In this document: piece after piece, positions 26,640-33,703 of the stretch
Layout: every line of letters begins with the position of its first letter
Numbering within the stretch: position 1 is the stretch's first letter
IMG/VR virus record: IMGVR_UViG_3300049002_000004
Span: 1 to 46,825 of that record
Strand: one strand, 5' to 3'
Source of the DNA: a virus
Length of the DNA stretch: 46,825 nucleotides
The notes under the pieces: generated by a model
Told to the model about the DNA's origin: nothing
The model's database searches: none
Seen by the model: only the letters and a program-made list of their open reading frames with translations
Translations under genes and position numbers: made by a program

Positions 26640-26702
26640 CGATGGCAAAGGGGATTTGGGAACGGCGACGAACAACCGGATCCTACCCCGAAAGGCTCAC
26701 AC

Positions 26703-27737
26703 ATGAAAAGACCGACGAAGAAGAAGGCGGCAGCGCGCCGTCAGGCCACGCCGTCGACGTCGACCGCCCTGGCGCGCCGGCAGACGCTGGCGATCGAGGT
26801 CGTGGATCCTGGTCGTCGGCTGCCGGAGATTCTGCCGGCGCCGCGGCATGAGGGCATCATCGGCAGCGAGGCGAGCACCGGCGAGCTGGGGCTGGTCGAG
26901 GTCAAGCTGACGCCGGCCGAGGAGGCCGTGCTCGCGCGCCCCGTCAACGATCTGCGCGTCCTGGTGAAGCCGACCGGCCAGCCGTATCTGTCGCACCCCG
27001 AATACACGCGATGGTTCAACGAGGCATTCGGGCGCCTGGGCTGGGCGCTGGTGCAGAAGGCGCAGCCGATCCGGCAAGTCGACGGCAACAAGGTGCAGAT
27101 CATTTGCCCCTACGTGCTCTACATCCACCGGCAGCCGGCGGCCTTCGCCTGGGGCGAGCAGGAATACTGGAGCAACAACAAGGAGCAGACTTACGGCGAT
27201 GCGCTCGAGGCGACCGTCGCCAGCGCACTGCGCCGCTGCGCGAAGCGCCTGGGCGTCGGGCTCGAGCTGTGGGACAAGCGATGGTTGCGCGCCTGGCTCG
27301 ACATCCACACCGTCAAGGTGAAGCTCGAGCCGAAGCGCGGCGATCGCGAGGAGCAGAGCGAGGCGAAATTCGCCTGGCGCCTGAAGACGGATCCGCCGTT
27401 CTGGAACGAAGCCGGCATCGTGAAGGGCAGCAGCAAGCCGCCAACGGGCTCGAGCGCGTCGACGCAGCCGACCGAGCGCCGGCAGAAGCCCCGCGCCGGC
27501 AGCAACCCCGACGACGACAAATCGATCACTGAGGAGCAGCGCGCCCGGCTGTTCAAGATCGCGGCGCGCGTCGGCCGCGGCAAGCGCGAGCTGCAGGCCT
27601 GGCTGGCGATCGCCTACGACGTCACGGAGACGACGAAGATCAAACGCAAAGACTACGACGCGATCGTGTCCGCGATCGAATCACCGAACCCGTTGCCCAA
27701 GGGCCCGGCGACGCGCGAGCCAGGCGAGGAAGGATGA
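26703..27737 (+). CDS. Single-strand annealing protein, Mgm101/Rad52-like
   Basis: 344 aa with GAAAGG upstream (26689-26694). Residues ~96-205 carry the Mgm101/Rad52-like core: LSHPEYTRWFNEAFGRLGWA, QIICPYVLYIHRQPAAFAWG, YGDALEATVASALRRCAKRL and GVGLELWDKRW. Residues ~275-330 form the small helical C-terminal module often attached to phage recombinases (ITEEQRARLFKIAARVG to YDAIVSAI). Between them is a disordered basic linker. Such proteins anneal ssDNA during recombination-dependent replication and repair. A PD-(D/E)XK exonuclease gene overlaps downstream, the usual partner. Confidence 0.75.
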   Translation: MKRPTKKKAAARRQATPSTSTALARRQTLAIEVVDPGRRLPEILPAPRHEGIIGSEASTGELGLVEVKLTPAEEAVLARPVNDLRVLVKPTGQPYLSHPEYTRWFNEAFGRLGWALVQKAQPIRQVDGNKVQIICPYVLYIHRQPAAFAWGEQEYWSNNKEQTYGDALEATVASALRRCAKRLGVGLELWDKRWLRAWLDIHTVKVKLEPKRGDREEQSEAKFAWRLKTDPPFWNEAGIVKGSSKPPTGSSASTQPTERRQKPRAGSNPDDDKSITEEQRARLFKIAARVGRGKRELQAWLAIAYDVTETTKIKRKDYDAIVSAIESPNPLPKGPATREPGEEG

Positions 27738-28324
27738 AGGCGACCCCCGGCAGCGAGGCCTTCCGATTCGACAGCCACCTGCACGAATACACCGCGTGCG
27801 ACACCGGCGAGGTGCTGCCGCACATCACCGGCATGCTCGAGGCCGCCGGCCTGATCGATGACACCTGGTATACCGAGGAGAGCTGCGAACGCGGGCAATG
27901 CGTGCATTCGCTCACGGCCGACTACGACCTGGGCGCGCTGAACCCGGCCGGCTGCGTGAGCTGCTATCGGCCCTACCTGCTGGCGCACGTCGGCGCGATG
28001 AAGGTGCTGCGCCCGAAATGGCGCGCCGTCGAGGAGCCCATGATTCACCCGGTGCTACGGTTCGGCGGCCGGCCGGATCGTGTCGGCCTGGTCACCCAGC
28101 TGCAGGCCGTGCTCGAGGTCAAGAGCGGCGCGCCTGACGATTCGCACTGCATTCAGACCGCGCTGCAGGCCATCCTGGCCAGCTACAAGCACCCGCTGCC
28201 GCCGGCGAGCTGGGCCCGGTATGCGCTCTACCTGAAGGACAGCGGCAAATACAAACTCGAGCGCCACACCCGGCGCCAGGATTTCGACAAGGCATACGAG
28301 ATCATCAGAAAGCTGGCCGCATGA
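27734..28324 (+). CDS. PD-(D/E)XK exonuclease (recombination partner)
   Basis: 196 aa with an ATGA overlap to the annealing protein. The nuclease core is readable: D115 in GRPDRVGLV, E128-V-K130 in AVLEVKSG, and a following helix IQTALQAILASY that matches the RecB/Cas4-type QxxxY-like region. His and Asp in PDDSHCIQ sit at the metal site edge. The N-terminus (FDSHLHEYTA, VLPHITGMLEAAG) is typical of phage-encoded exonucleases that resect dsDNA ends for annealing. Length is usual for the family. Activity with the upstream annealing protein is inferred from pairing. Confidence 0.72.
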   Translation: MKATPGSEAFRFDSHLHEYTACDTGEVLPHITGMLEAAGLIDDTWYTEESCERGQCVHSLTADYDLGALNPAGCVSCYRPYLLAHVGAMKVLRPKWRAVEEPMIHPVLRFGGRPDRVGLVTQLQAVLEVKSGAPDDSHCIQTALQAILASYKHPLPPASWARYALYLKDSGKYKLERHTRRQDFDKAYEIIRKLAA

Positions 28325-28413
28325 GTGAAGCGCTGCAGGGGGTGATCGTCGGCGCGGTGATCGCGACGGTCGGTATGCTGTTCGGATTTTTCAGCGGCGC
28401 GAGGAGGCACTAG
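28321..28413 (+). CDS. 30-aa single-helix membrane peptide
   Basis: 30 codons starting by ATGA overlap with the exonuclease gene. The peptide is a short acidic N-terminus, a hydrophobic helix (VIVGAVIATVGMLFGFFSGA, residues ~8-27) and a basic end ARRH, giving an N-out/C-in orientation by the positive-inside rule. Its last codons contain GAGGAGG (28401-28407), the ribosome site of the next gene. Exact fit between two genes with overlapping ends supports a real gene. Possible roles are membrane perturbation or host membrane protein modulation, with no evidence for either. Confidence 0.55.
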   Translation: MSEALQGVIVGAVIATVGMLFGFFSGARRH

Positions 28414-28929
28414 ATGGCTGATGCGACCTGGCCGCCACGCTGGACGACGAGCCACTTTAAGGCGCGCGGATCCCTCAAGGTCAAGCGCACGCTCGAGCGC
28501 GCCCCGCGGAAAGCCAAGGAGGAGAAGGCTAAGACCGACGTGCGCAAAGCGGACGGCTACTGTCGGTTCCCGCTCTGCGGCTGCAAGAAATACCAGCTGG
28601 CCAAGCACGTCGCGCACCTGGAGCACAAGGGCGCCGGCGGCAACCCGGCCGGCGAGCGCTCCGAACCAAAGAAGATGATCACGCTGTGTGCAGCCCGGCA
28701 CCGGGAAAACTCGATCAGCCTCGATCGCAAAACGGTGCGCATCGAACCGCTGACTGCGCAGGGCACCCGCGGCCCGTGCAGGTTCCTGATCGACGTGCGC
28801 GTGCTGCGCGAACCGGCCTGGACGTGCCGATGGTTTGAGGTCGCCCGCGAGACGGCGCGGCATCAGTTCGCGCCGTTGTCCCTCGAGCAACGCCGGCTGC
28901 TCGAGCAGCTGGCCGAAATGAAGCAATGA
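28414..28929 (+). CDS. HNH-nuclease-like protein
   Basis: 171 aa, ribosome site AGGAGG (28402-28407). Residues ~40-100 form an HNH-like domain: DVRKADGYCRFPLCGCKKYQ, then VAHLEHKGAGGNP and ITLCAARHREN, with Cys pairs that could hold a structural zinc and His/Asn/His in the expected order. Homing nucleases are usually inserted in or next to other genes. Here the gene is integrated by overlap into the recombination operon, so a Holliday-junction or DNA-processing role alongside exonuclease and annealing protein is more likely. The C-terminal half is unassigned. Confidence 0.65.
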   Translation: MADATWPPRWTTSHFKARGSLKVKRTLERAPRKAKEEKAKTDVRKADGYCRFPLCGCKKYQLAKHVAHLEHKGAGGNPAGERSEPKKMITLCAARHRENSISLDRKTVRIEPLTAQGTRGPCRFLIDVRVLREPAWTCRWFEVARETARHQFAPLSLEQRRLLEQLAEMKQ

Positions 28930-29525
28930 GCAGCCAGCGCGTCGACGTCGGTGTGATCTGGTGTCCGAACCAACGCCGCGGCAAGGGCAACGGCTGGGCG
29001 TATCCGCCGGCCGTGCGTCGCCACCTGCAGGCGCTGACCGCCGGCAAGAAGGTGCTGCAGCTATTCGGCGGTCGGTCGACGTGGGGCACGCGGATGGATA
29101 TCGATCCCGTCGTCGAGCCTGACGTGATCGCCGACGCCTGGCTGCCGCCATTCGTGCGCGACGCCTTCGACGTCGTGATCCTGGATCCGCCCTACCTGGG
29201 GATCAACCAGCAGATGAAGACGCAGCTGCTGCAGGCGGCGGCATTCGTGGCGCGCGAGCGGATCATCTGGTTTCATACGATGTGGATCGCGGCCGACAGC
29301 AAGCTGCGACTCGAGAACGCCTGGCTGGTGCGCGTCGGTGATAGCTGCGCCTGTCGGTGCGTGCAGGTGTTCACGGTGCCGGAGCACAAGCCGATTCGCC
29401 GGCCGCGGTTCACGCGCGGGCCCGCCATGAAATACAACCGCTGGCTGTCAGGCGAGCAGCGGCTGCCGTTCGATGTGACGATCGAACGGCGCCGCGGCTG
29501 GAAGTCAAAAATCAAGACCGCGTGA
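28926..29525 (+). CDS. DPPY-type DNA methyltransferase-like protein
   Basis: 199 aa starting by ATGA overlap. The SAM-binding motif region VLQLFGGRSTWGTRMDID (~43-60) is followed by FDVVILDPPYL with DPPY at 87-90, the catalytic motif of N6-adenine/N4-cytosine methyltransferases. The chain is shorter than most stand-alone enzymes and shows no obvious target recognition domain. It could protect phage DNA against host restriction or mark it. No restriction nuclease gene is adjacent. The C-terminus is basic (RRRGWKSKIK). Confidence 0.68.
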   Translation: MSSQRVDVGVIWCPNQRRGKGNGWAYPPAVRRHLQALTAGKKVLQLFGGRSTWGTRMDIDPVVEPDVIADAWLPPFVRDAFDVVILDPPYLGINQQMKTQLLQAAAFVARERIIWFHTMWIAADSKLRLENAWLVRVGDSCACRCVQVFTVPEHKPIRRPRFTRGPAMKYNRWLSGEQRLPFDVTIERRRGWKSKIKTA

Positions 29526-29529
29526 GTTG

Positions 29530-29558
29530 TTGACAGAAACCCCGGCCGCCTGTAGACT
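29530..29558 (+). promoter_or_regulatory. Sigma70-like promoter TTGACA-17-TAGACT
   Basis: TTGACA (29530-29535), 17-nt spacer and TAGACT (29553-29558). AGGAGG at 29567-29572 and ATG at 29579 follow, so transcript and ribosome site are well ordered. It lies in one of the few intergenic gaps of this block and is part of the repeated GAGTTGTTGACAGAAACCC motif (29524-29542). It is the most convincing promoter in the window and presumably uses host RNA polymerase. Confidence 0.65.
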
Positions 29559-29578
29559 CCCGCACCAGGAGGATACTG

Positions 29579-30628
29579 ATGGCAAAGACGACAGCCGCGC
29601 GCAAGACGCCGGCGACCGACGACTGCACCAGAGAGAAGCACGGCCAGATCGCGACGTCCACGGGTTTCAAAATGTGCCCGCATTGTGGGGTCGGCCTGGC
29701 GCAGTTCAGACCGCAAACGCCGACACCTGATCCCGCCCCCGTTCGTAAGGTCAATCTCGACATCACACCAGCACCGGAAGCCGGCCAGGCCCTGCAGCTG
29801 CGCGACCAGGCGCTGGCGCTGCGCGTCACGGACAAGGCCTCGCATGCGATCGGGCGCGAGATGGTGCGCGGCGGCAAGCAGCTGTTGCGCGCGATCGATG
29901 AGCACTGGTCGAAGATCACGCGCCAGGTCGACGAGATGAAACGCAACCTGCTGAAGCTGAAGGCCGACGATCGCGAGCCCGTGGCCGAAGCGGTCAGCAT
30001 CGCCGAGCGCGCCGTGCTCGACTACGAGGACGAGGAAAGGCGGCGCGTCGACGCGGAGAACGATCGGCTGCGGCGCGAGGATGAGGAGCGGGCCCGGCGC
30101 AAACGCGAAGACGAAGCGCGCCAGGCCGAGGAGGACGCGCAGCGCGCCGAGCGCGACAGCCCGGTGCTGTCGAAACGCGAGGAGGTATTCGCCGACTACA
30201 TGGCGATCGGCGACCCTGATCCCGTCGTCGGCGCTCGAGCAGCCGGATTCAAAAACCCCAAGGAGGACGCGGCCAGCCTGCTGCGCCGGCAGAAGATCCA
30301 AGACGCGATACAGGCGAAGCGCACGGCCCGTGCGATCCGCGAACAGTCGGCCGCGCGCCGCGACCAGCCGCTCGAGTATCGCACCCGCACCGTGGCGCCG
30401 CAGACTGCGACCGTCGCCGGCACCAGGCGCACGGCCTACTACAGCGCCGCGATCGACCGGCCCGAGCAGCTGGTCGCCGCGGTGATCGCCGGCCACACGA
30501 CGAGCGAGGCGGTGATCCCGTCGCAGACGTATCTCAACGACCAGGCGCGGCAGCTGAAGGACGCCGCGGCATTCGCGGCTGCGTTCCCTGGCTGCCGGCT
30601 GGTGAAGAAAGACGGGCTAGCAGGATGA
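29579..30628 (+). CDS. Coiled-coil protein with terminase-small-like segment
   Basis: 349 aa. N-terminal ~40 residues have a CPHCG knuckle with Cys16 and His21 nearby, a possible zinc site. Residues ~70-200 are a long charged coiled coil (DYEDEERRRVDAENDRLRRE region). Residues ~200-255 (SKREEVFADYMAIGDPDPVV, then GARAAGFKNPKEDAASLLRR and QKIQDAIQAK) follow the pattern of terminase small subunit DNA-binding helices. The C-terminus has AVIPSQTYLNDQARQLKDAA. I infer a DNA-binding recombination or replication accessory protein. It has its own promoter (29530). Confidence 0.6.
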   Translation: MAKTTAARKTPATDDCTREKHGQIATSTGFKMCPHCGVGLAQFRPQTPTPDPAPVRKVNLDITPAPEAGQALQLRDQALALRVTDKASHAIGREMVRGGKQLLRAIDEHWSKITRQVDEMKRNLLKLKADDREPVAEAVSIAERAVLDYEDEERRRVDAENDRLRREDEERARRKREDEARQAEEDAQRAERDSPVLSKREEVFADYMAIGDPDPVVGARAAGFKNPKEDAASLLRRQKIQDAIQAKRTARAIREQSAARRDQPLEYRTRTVAPQTATVAGTRRTAYYSAAIDRPEQLVAAVIAGHTTSEAVIPSQTYLNDQARQLKDAAAFAAAFPGCRLVKKDGLAG

Positions 30629-30873
30629 AGCGGCCACCCGTGCAGGGGATGCCGAGCGAGCAGCCGCATTGCCCCTGGTGCAATCGCCGGCTGAAGTTCT
30701 GGACGAAGGACGAATACAAAGACGGCAAACAATTCGGCGATGTGATCGCGCGCACGTTCCACGCCTGGACCGGATACCCGAACAGCAACACGCCGATTTT
30801 CGACCGGCTGACGTGCGCGGTGCAGTTCGCCACCGCGTGCCACAAAGCCGGCTATAGGAGGGCGAAGCAATGA
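30625..30873 (+). CDS. Small zinc-knuckle protein
   Basis: 82 aa, ATGA overlap with the coiled-coil gene. A single CPWCNRRLKFW knuckle near the N-terminus could pair with a later Cys (TCAVQF, ACHKAG) for metal binding. The body is mixed helix and strand with aromatic residues (ARTFHAWTGYPN). I do not recognise a named family. It is one of several very small Cys-pair proteins in this genome, probably nucleic-acid or protein binders. Confidence 0.6.
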   Translation: MKRPPVQGMPSEQPHCPWCNRRLKFWTKDEYKDGKQFGDVIARTFHAWTGYPNSNTPIFDRLTCAVQFATACHKAGYRRAKQ

Positions 30874-31046
30874 TCGATTGGGGACCGGACGACGACCCGC
30901 CGACCGTGACGCACTACCGCAGCCTGGCGCAGCACGGTCTGATCATCTGCACCGGCGCCGCGGTCGAATGGCCCGACGACATCACCGACGAACCGGCGAG
31001 GGTGACATGCCCCGCGTGCCAGCAGATCGTGAAAGGAGTTCACTGA
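30870..31046 (+). CDS. 58-aa putative metal-binding protein
   Basis: 58 codons fitted by ATGA overlap to the previous gene and by TGATG overlap to the next. The sequence MIDWGPDDDPPTVTHYRSLA is followed by HGLIICTGAA and ends TCPACQQIVKGVH, giving a C...CxxC pattern plus His that may form a zinc site. It contains the ribosome site of the following gene (AAAGGAG, 31032-31038). The snug fit on both sides is the main evidence that it is translated. Confidence 0.6.
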   Translation: MIDWGPDDDPPTVTHYRSLAQHGLIICTGAAVEWPDDITDEPARVTCPACQQIVKGVH

Positions 31047-31312
31047 TGCGGAACAAAGCGATGCAGCGCAAGCTCGAGACGGGCGAGGCGATCGACGTCG
31101 AGCGCGTCGGCACACCTGTGCCTGGCGTGCCCGGCGTGTGGCAGCTGCCGGAGTTCGTCGACGGCGCCGACTACTGCGTCGGCAGCTCCGAGAGCTGGAT
31201 CTGGTCGATCGGCCGGCGTAATGGGATCGACGAGGACGCCGGCCGGATCGTGGCGTCGACCGATCAGCGCTTCTACATGAACCCGTCGTATGAATGTCTG
31301 TGGTTGCGATGA
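31046..31312 (+). CDS. Hypothetical protein upstream of helicase
   Basis: 88 aa from the ATG at 31046, chosen over earlier in-frame ATGs because of the AAAGGAG ribosome site and the 1-nt overlap with the previous stop. The sequence is MRNKAMQRKLETGEAIDVER, then VGTPVPGVPGVWQLPEF and SWIWSIGRRNG. No family is recognised. A compact mixed fold is likely, with no membrane segment. Translational coupling to the helicase (ATGA) suggests co-regulation with replication genes. Confidence 0.6.
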   Translation: MRNKAMQRKLETGEAIDVERVGTPVPGVPGVWQLPEFVDGADYCVGSSESWIWSIGRRNGIDEDAGRIVASTDQRFYMNPSYECLWLR

Positions 31313-33210
31313 AGGCGCCAACACTACGCCCCTATCAGCTCGACGCCGGCAAGGCGCTCGAGGCGTGCTTTTTCGACCAGGACCGCAATCGCATTCTGAT
31401 CAAGAAGCCGACCGGCACCGGGAAAACGGTGTGGTTTGCATCGCTGCTGAAAGAGTTCGATCGACTGCGCGCCTGGCTCGAGACCCTGAAGGCCGAGAAG
31501 CGGCACAAGGGCGCGATCATGCTGGTGATCGCGCATCGCGAGGAACTGCTCGACCAGGCGGCCGAGAAGATCCAGCGGCAGAACCCCGGCCTGATGGTGT
31601 CTATCGAGCAGGGCGACCGACACGCCAACAGCTACAGCGACGTCGTGATCGCCAGCATCCAGACGCTGGCCGCGATGAAGTTTCGCCGGCTGAAGCGGCT
31701 GCTGCAGCGGCACACGTTCCGCCTGGTGATCGTCGACGAGGCACACCACGCCGCGGCAGCCAGCTATCGCACGGCGCTGGTGCATCTGGGCTTTCTGCCG
31801 GCGGCCGACGCCAGCGAGTCGAGCGAGATCGAGGCGATCACGCACGACGACATTGCCGTGATGACCGACGCGCTGCAGGGCTGGGACGCGATCGCGCCGC
31901 GCGACCGGCTGCTGGTCGGAGTCACCGCGACGCCGAACCGCAGCGACGCGATCGGCCTGGGCTGCGTGTTCCAGACCATCGGCTACAGCTACGGCCTGAA
32001 GGAAGCGATCGACGACGGGTATCTGGTGCCGATCACGCCCTGGGTGATCGAGACGTCGACGAACCTGGATAGCGTGCGCACGTCCCACGGGGATTTCAAC
32101 CAGCGCGAGCTGGCCGATGCTGTCAACAACGACCGGCGCAACAAGCTGGCCGTGAACGGCTGGCACGAACTAGCGATCGGCATGTCGACGATCGCCTTTA
32201 CCGTCGACGTCGCGCACGCGCACGCGCTGGCCGAGGAGTTCACGCGCGCCGGCGTCGTGGCTCGAGCGGTCAGCGGCGAGACGCACAAGGAGGAGCGCCG
32301 GCAGATCCTGAAGGATTACAGCCGCGGAGAGGTGCAGGTGATCACAAACTGCATGGTGCTCACGGAGGGCACCGATCTGCCGCTGACCGAGTGCATTCTC
32401 CATTGCAAGCCGACGAAAAGCGCGACGCTCTACGAGCAGATGACCGGCCGCGGGCTGCGCGTGCATCCTGACGACCCGGCGGGCCCGGCCAGGCTCGAGA
32501 TGCTGCAGCGGGCGAATCCGCGCATGGTCAAGCGGCAGTGTGTCGTGATCGACGTCGTGGACATAGCGCGCCGCCACAGCCTGCAGGCGGCCCCGACGCT
32601 CTACGGGCTGCCGCCTGGCATCAACGCGAACGGCAAGCCGCTCGACGAGGTGCTGGAATGGCTCGAGAAGATGCGCGAGGAGCTGCCGGGCTTCAACGTC
32701 GAGGAGCAGCTGCAGAATGGCATGCTGACGCTCGAGCAGCTGAACGCCAAGGCCAGCACGTTCGACATCTGGAAAGTGCAGAGCCTGGGCGCATTCGGCA
32801 ACGGGCGAGCGCTCGACTGGATGAAGACGGGCGACGACCTGTATCAGCTGCGCTACCCGTGGCAGGACGGCAACGAGATCCTGAAGGTCCAGCGTGACAT
32901 GCTGGGGCACTTCGAGGTCACCCTGACCCTTCGCCCTGCCGACAACGGCCCGACGCGCCAGCGCACGCTGGTGACCGGCCTGGAGACGTCCGACCAGGCG
33001 GCCGGCATGGCCGAGCAATTCGTGTTTCGGGAACGGCGGGCGGTGACGAAGATCGCCGACAAGGATGCCCCATGGAAGGCGCGGCCGGCGAGCCCGAAGC
33101 AGACGGCCGCCCTGCAGCGCATGCGCGTGCCGTTCAAGCCGGGGATCACCATGGGCGAGGCGTCGAAGCTGCTGGATCTGGCCATCGCGCGCCGGCCAGC
33201 GCGACGCTAG
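31309..33210 (+). CDS. SF2 DEAH-box helicase
   Basis: 633 aa from ATG 31309, which overlaps the previous stop (an in-frame ATG at 31294 would add five residues). Helicase motifs are intact: Q-like LRPYQLDAGKAL, Walker A PTGTGKT (34-40), Ia VIAHREEL, DEAH (143-146), GVTATPNR (III), TNCMVLTEGTDLPL (V) and QMTGRGLR (VI). This is the UvsW/SSL2-like superfamily 2 helicase type that phages use for replication fork or recombination intermediate processing. The C-terminal ~200 residues are a less conserved region. A 490-nt non-coding stretch follows, so it ends this operon. Confidence 0.88.
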   Translation: MKAPTLRPYQLDAGKALEACFFDQDRNRILIKKPTGTGKTVWFASLLKEFDRLRAWLETLKAEKRHKGAIMLVIAHREELLDQAAEKIQRQNPGLMVSIEQGDRHANSYSDVVIASIQTLAAMKFRRLKRLLQRHTFRLVIVDEAHHAAAASYRTALVHLGFLPAADASESSEIEAITHDDIAVMTDALQGWDAIAPRDRLLVGVTATPNRSDAIGLGCVFQTIGYSYGLKEAIDDGYLVPITPWVIETSTNLDSVRTSHGDFNQRELADAVNNDRRNKLAVNGWHELAIGMSTIAFTVDVAHAHALAEEFTRAGVVARAVSGETHKEERRQILKDYSRGEVQVITNCMVLTEGTDLPLTECILHCKPTKSATLYEQMTGRGLRVHPDDPAGPARLEMLQRANPRMVKRQCVVIDVVDIARRHSLQAAPTLYGLPPGINANGKPLDEVLEWLEKMREELPGFNVEEQLQNGMLTLEQLNAKASTFDIWKVQSLGAFGNGRALDWMKTGDDLYQLRYPWQDGNEILKVQRDMLGHFEVTLTLRPADNGPTRQRTLVTGLETSDQAAGMAEQFVFRERRAVTKIADKDAPWKARPASPKQTAALQRMRVPFKPGITMGEASKLLDLAIARRPARR

Positions 33211-33284
33211 TGTGACCACCGCAGCGAATTACTACATTTTGGGGGTATCGCTGGCGAGAGCGCAGGGAGTATAAAACGGCTGGC

Positions 33285-33658
33285 CGGCGCAAGGGAGTTG
33301 ACCCCTAGCGCCGACCGACAAATCGCGCCCGTGAGTGCAGCACGGAGGCGTTCGCGGTCGCAATTCTAACCCGCCAAACCTCTCAACTCAATCGGATCCG
33401 CGTGTAGGGCCTGTGACGGTATGCAGACAGTGGGCAGGCCCTACTCGAAAGCCGGCGACCACGGGGAGTCGCGAAGCCGGCAGCGTGGGTGCGTGAGCAT
33501 CAGAGCGCGCGAATGGGCTGGTGCAGCCAGCTAAAAGTCTGATGCAGTTCGGCGCGCTGTCACGCGACCGGACCCTAGCGCGGGCGGGCTGATCCTGGGG
33601 GTCATTCACGACTGCGAAGGCACGCACGCCAAACTAGGGCGGTGCTTTGCCTTCACAC
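33285..33658 (+). ncRNA. Candidate structured RNA in a ~490-nt gene-free region
   Basis: The whole stretch 33211-33703 lacks a convincing gene (the longest + frame is 37 codons). Folding elements seen by eye: 33285-33313 (10 bp around one A/A mismatch), 33329-33345 (5 bp), 33404-33444 (10-bp perfect stem), 33451-33481 (9 bp with bulge), 33497-33558 (two competing pairings), 33571-33603 and 33616-33654. A TATAAA box (33270-33275) lies just before the first hairpin without a clear -35. It could be a regulatory RNA, a replication origin, or an RNA with a function not yet named. Confidence 0.4.
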
Positions 33659-33686
33659 GAACGAGCCGAAACCTGAAGGTCATTCA
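33600..33686 (+). repeat. Direct repeat pair GGTCATTCA
   Basis: GGTCATTCA occurs at 33600-33608 and 33678-33686, flanking the hairpin 33616-33654, just ahead of the helicase-loader and DnaB genes. Two short copies are too few to call an iteron array. The setting (gene-free, foldable, next to replication genes) makes an origin or protein-binding site possible. Confidence 0.3.
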
Positions 33687-33703
33687 TTTGAGAGAGGGGA
33701 TTT

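Noticed and set aside
26642-26851. 69-codon open frame starting in the gap before the annealing-protein gene
   Set aside because: It overlaps the well-supported start of the annealing protein in another frame and has no ribosome site; composition suggests a shadow.
33388-33627. 79-codon minus-strand open frame in the gene-free region
   Set aside because: It is the only sizeable minus frame there, but the genome has no other minus-strand gene, no ribosome site precedes it, and its Arg/Ala/Pro-rich sequence looks like a chance translation of GC-rich structured DNA.
33211-33703. Group I/II intron, tmRNA or RNase P RNA
   Set aside because: I looked for domain V-like, P7/G-site and tmRNA/RNase P core signatures and found none. 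A GGGCTGATCCTGG stretch recalls the tmRNA 5' end but lacks the matching 3' part.
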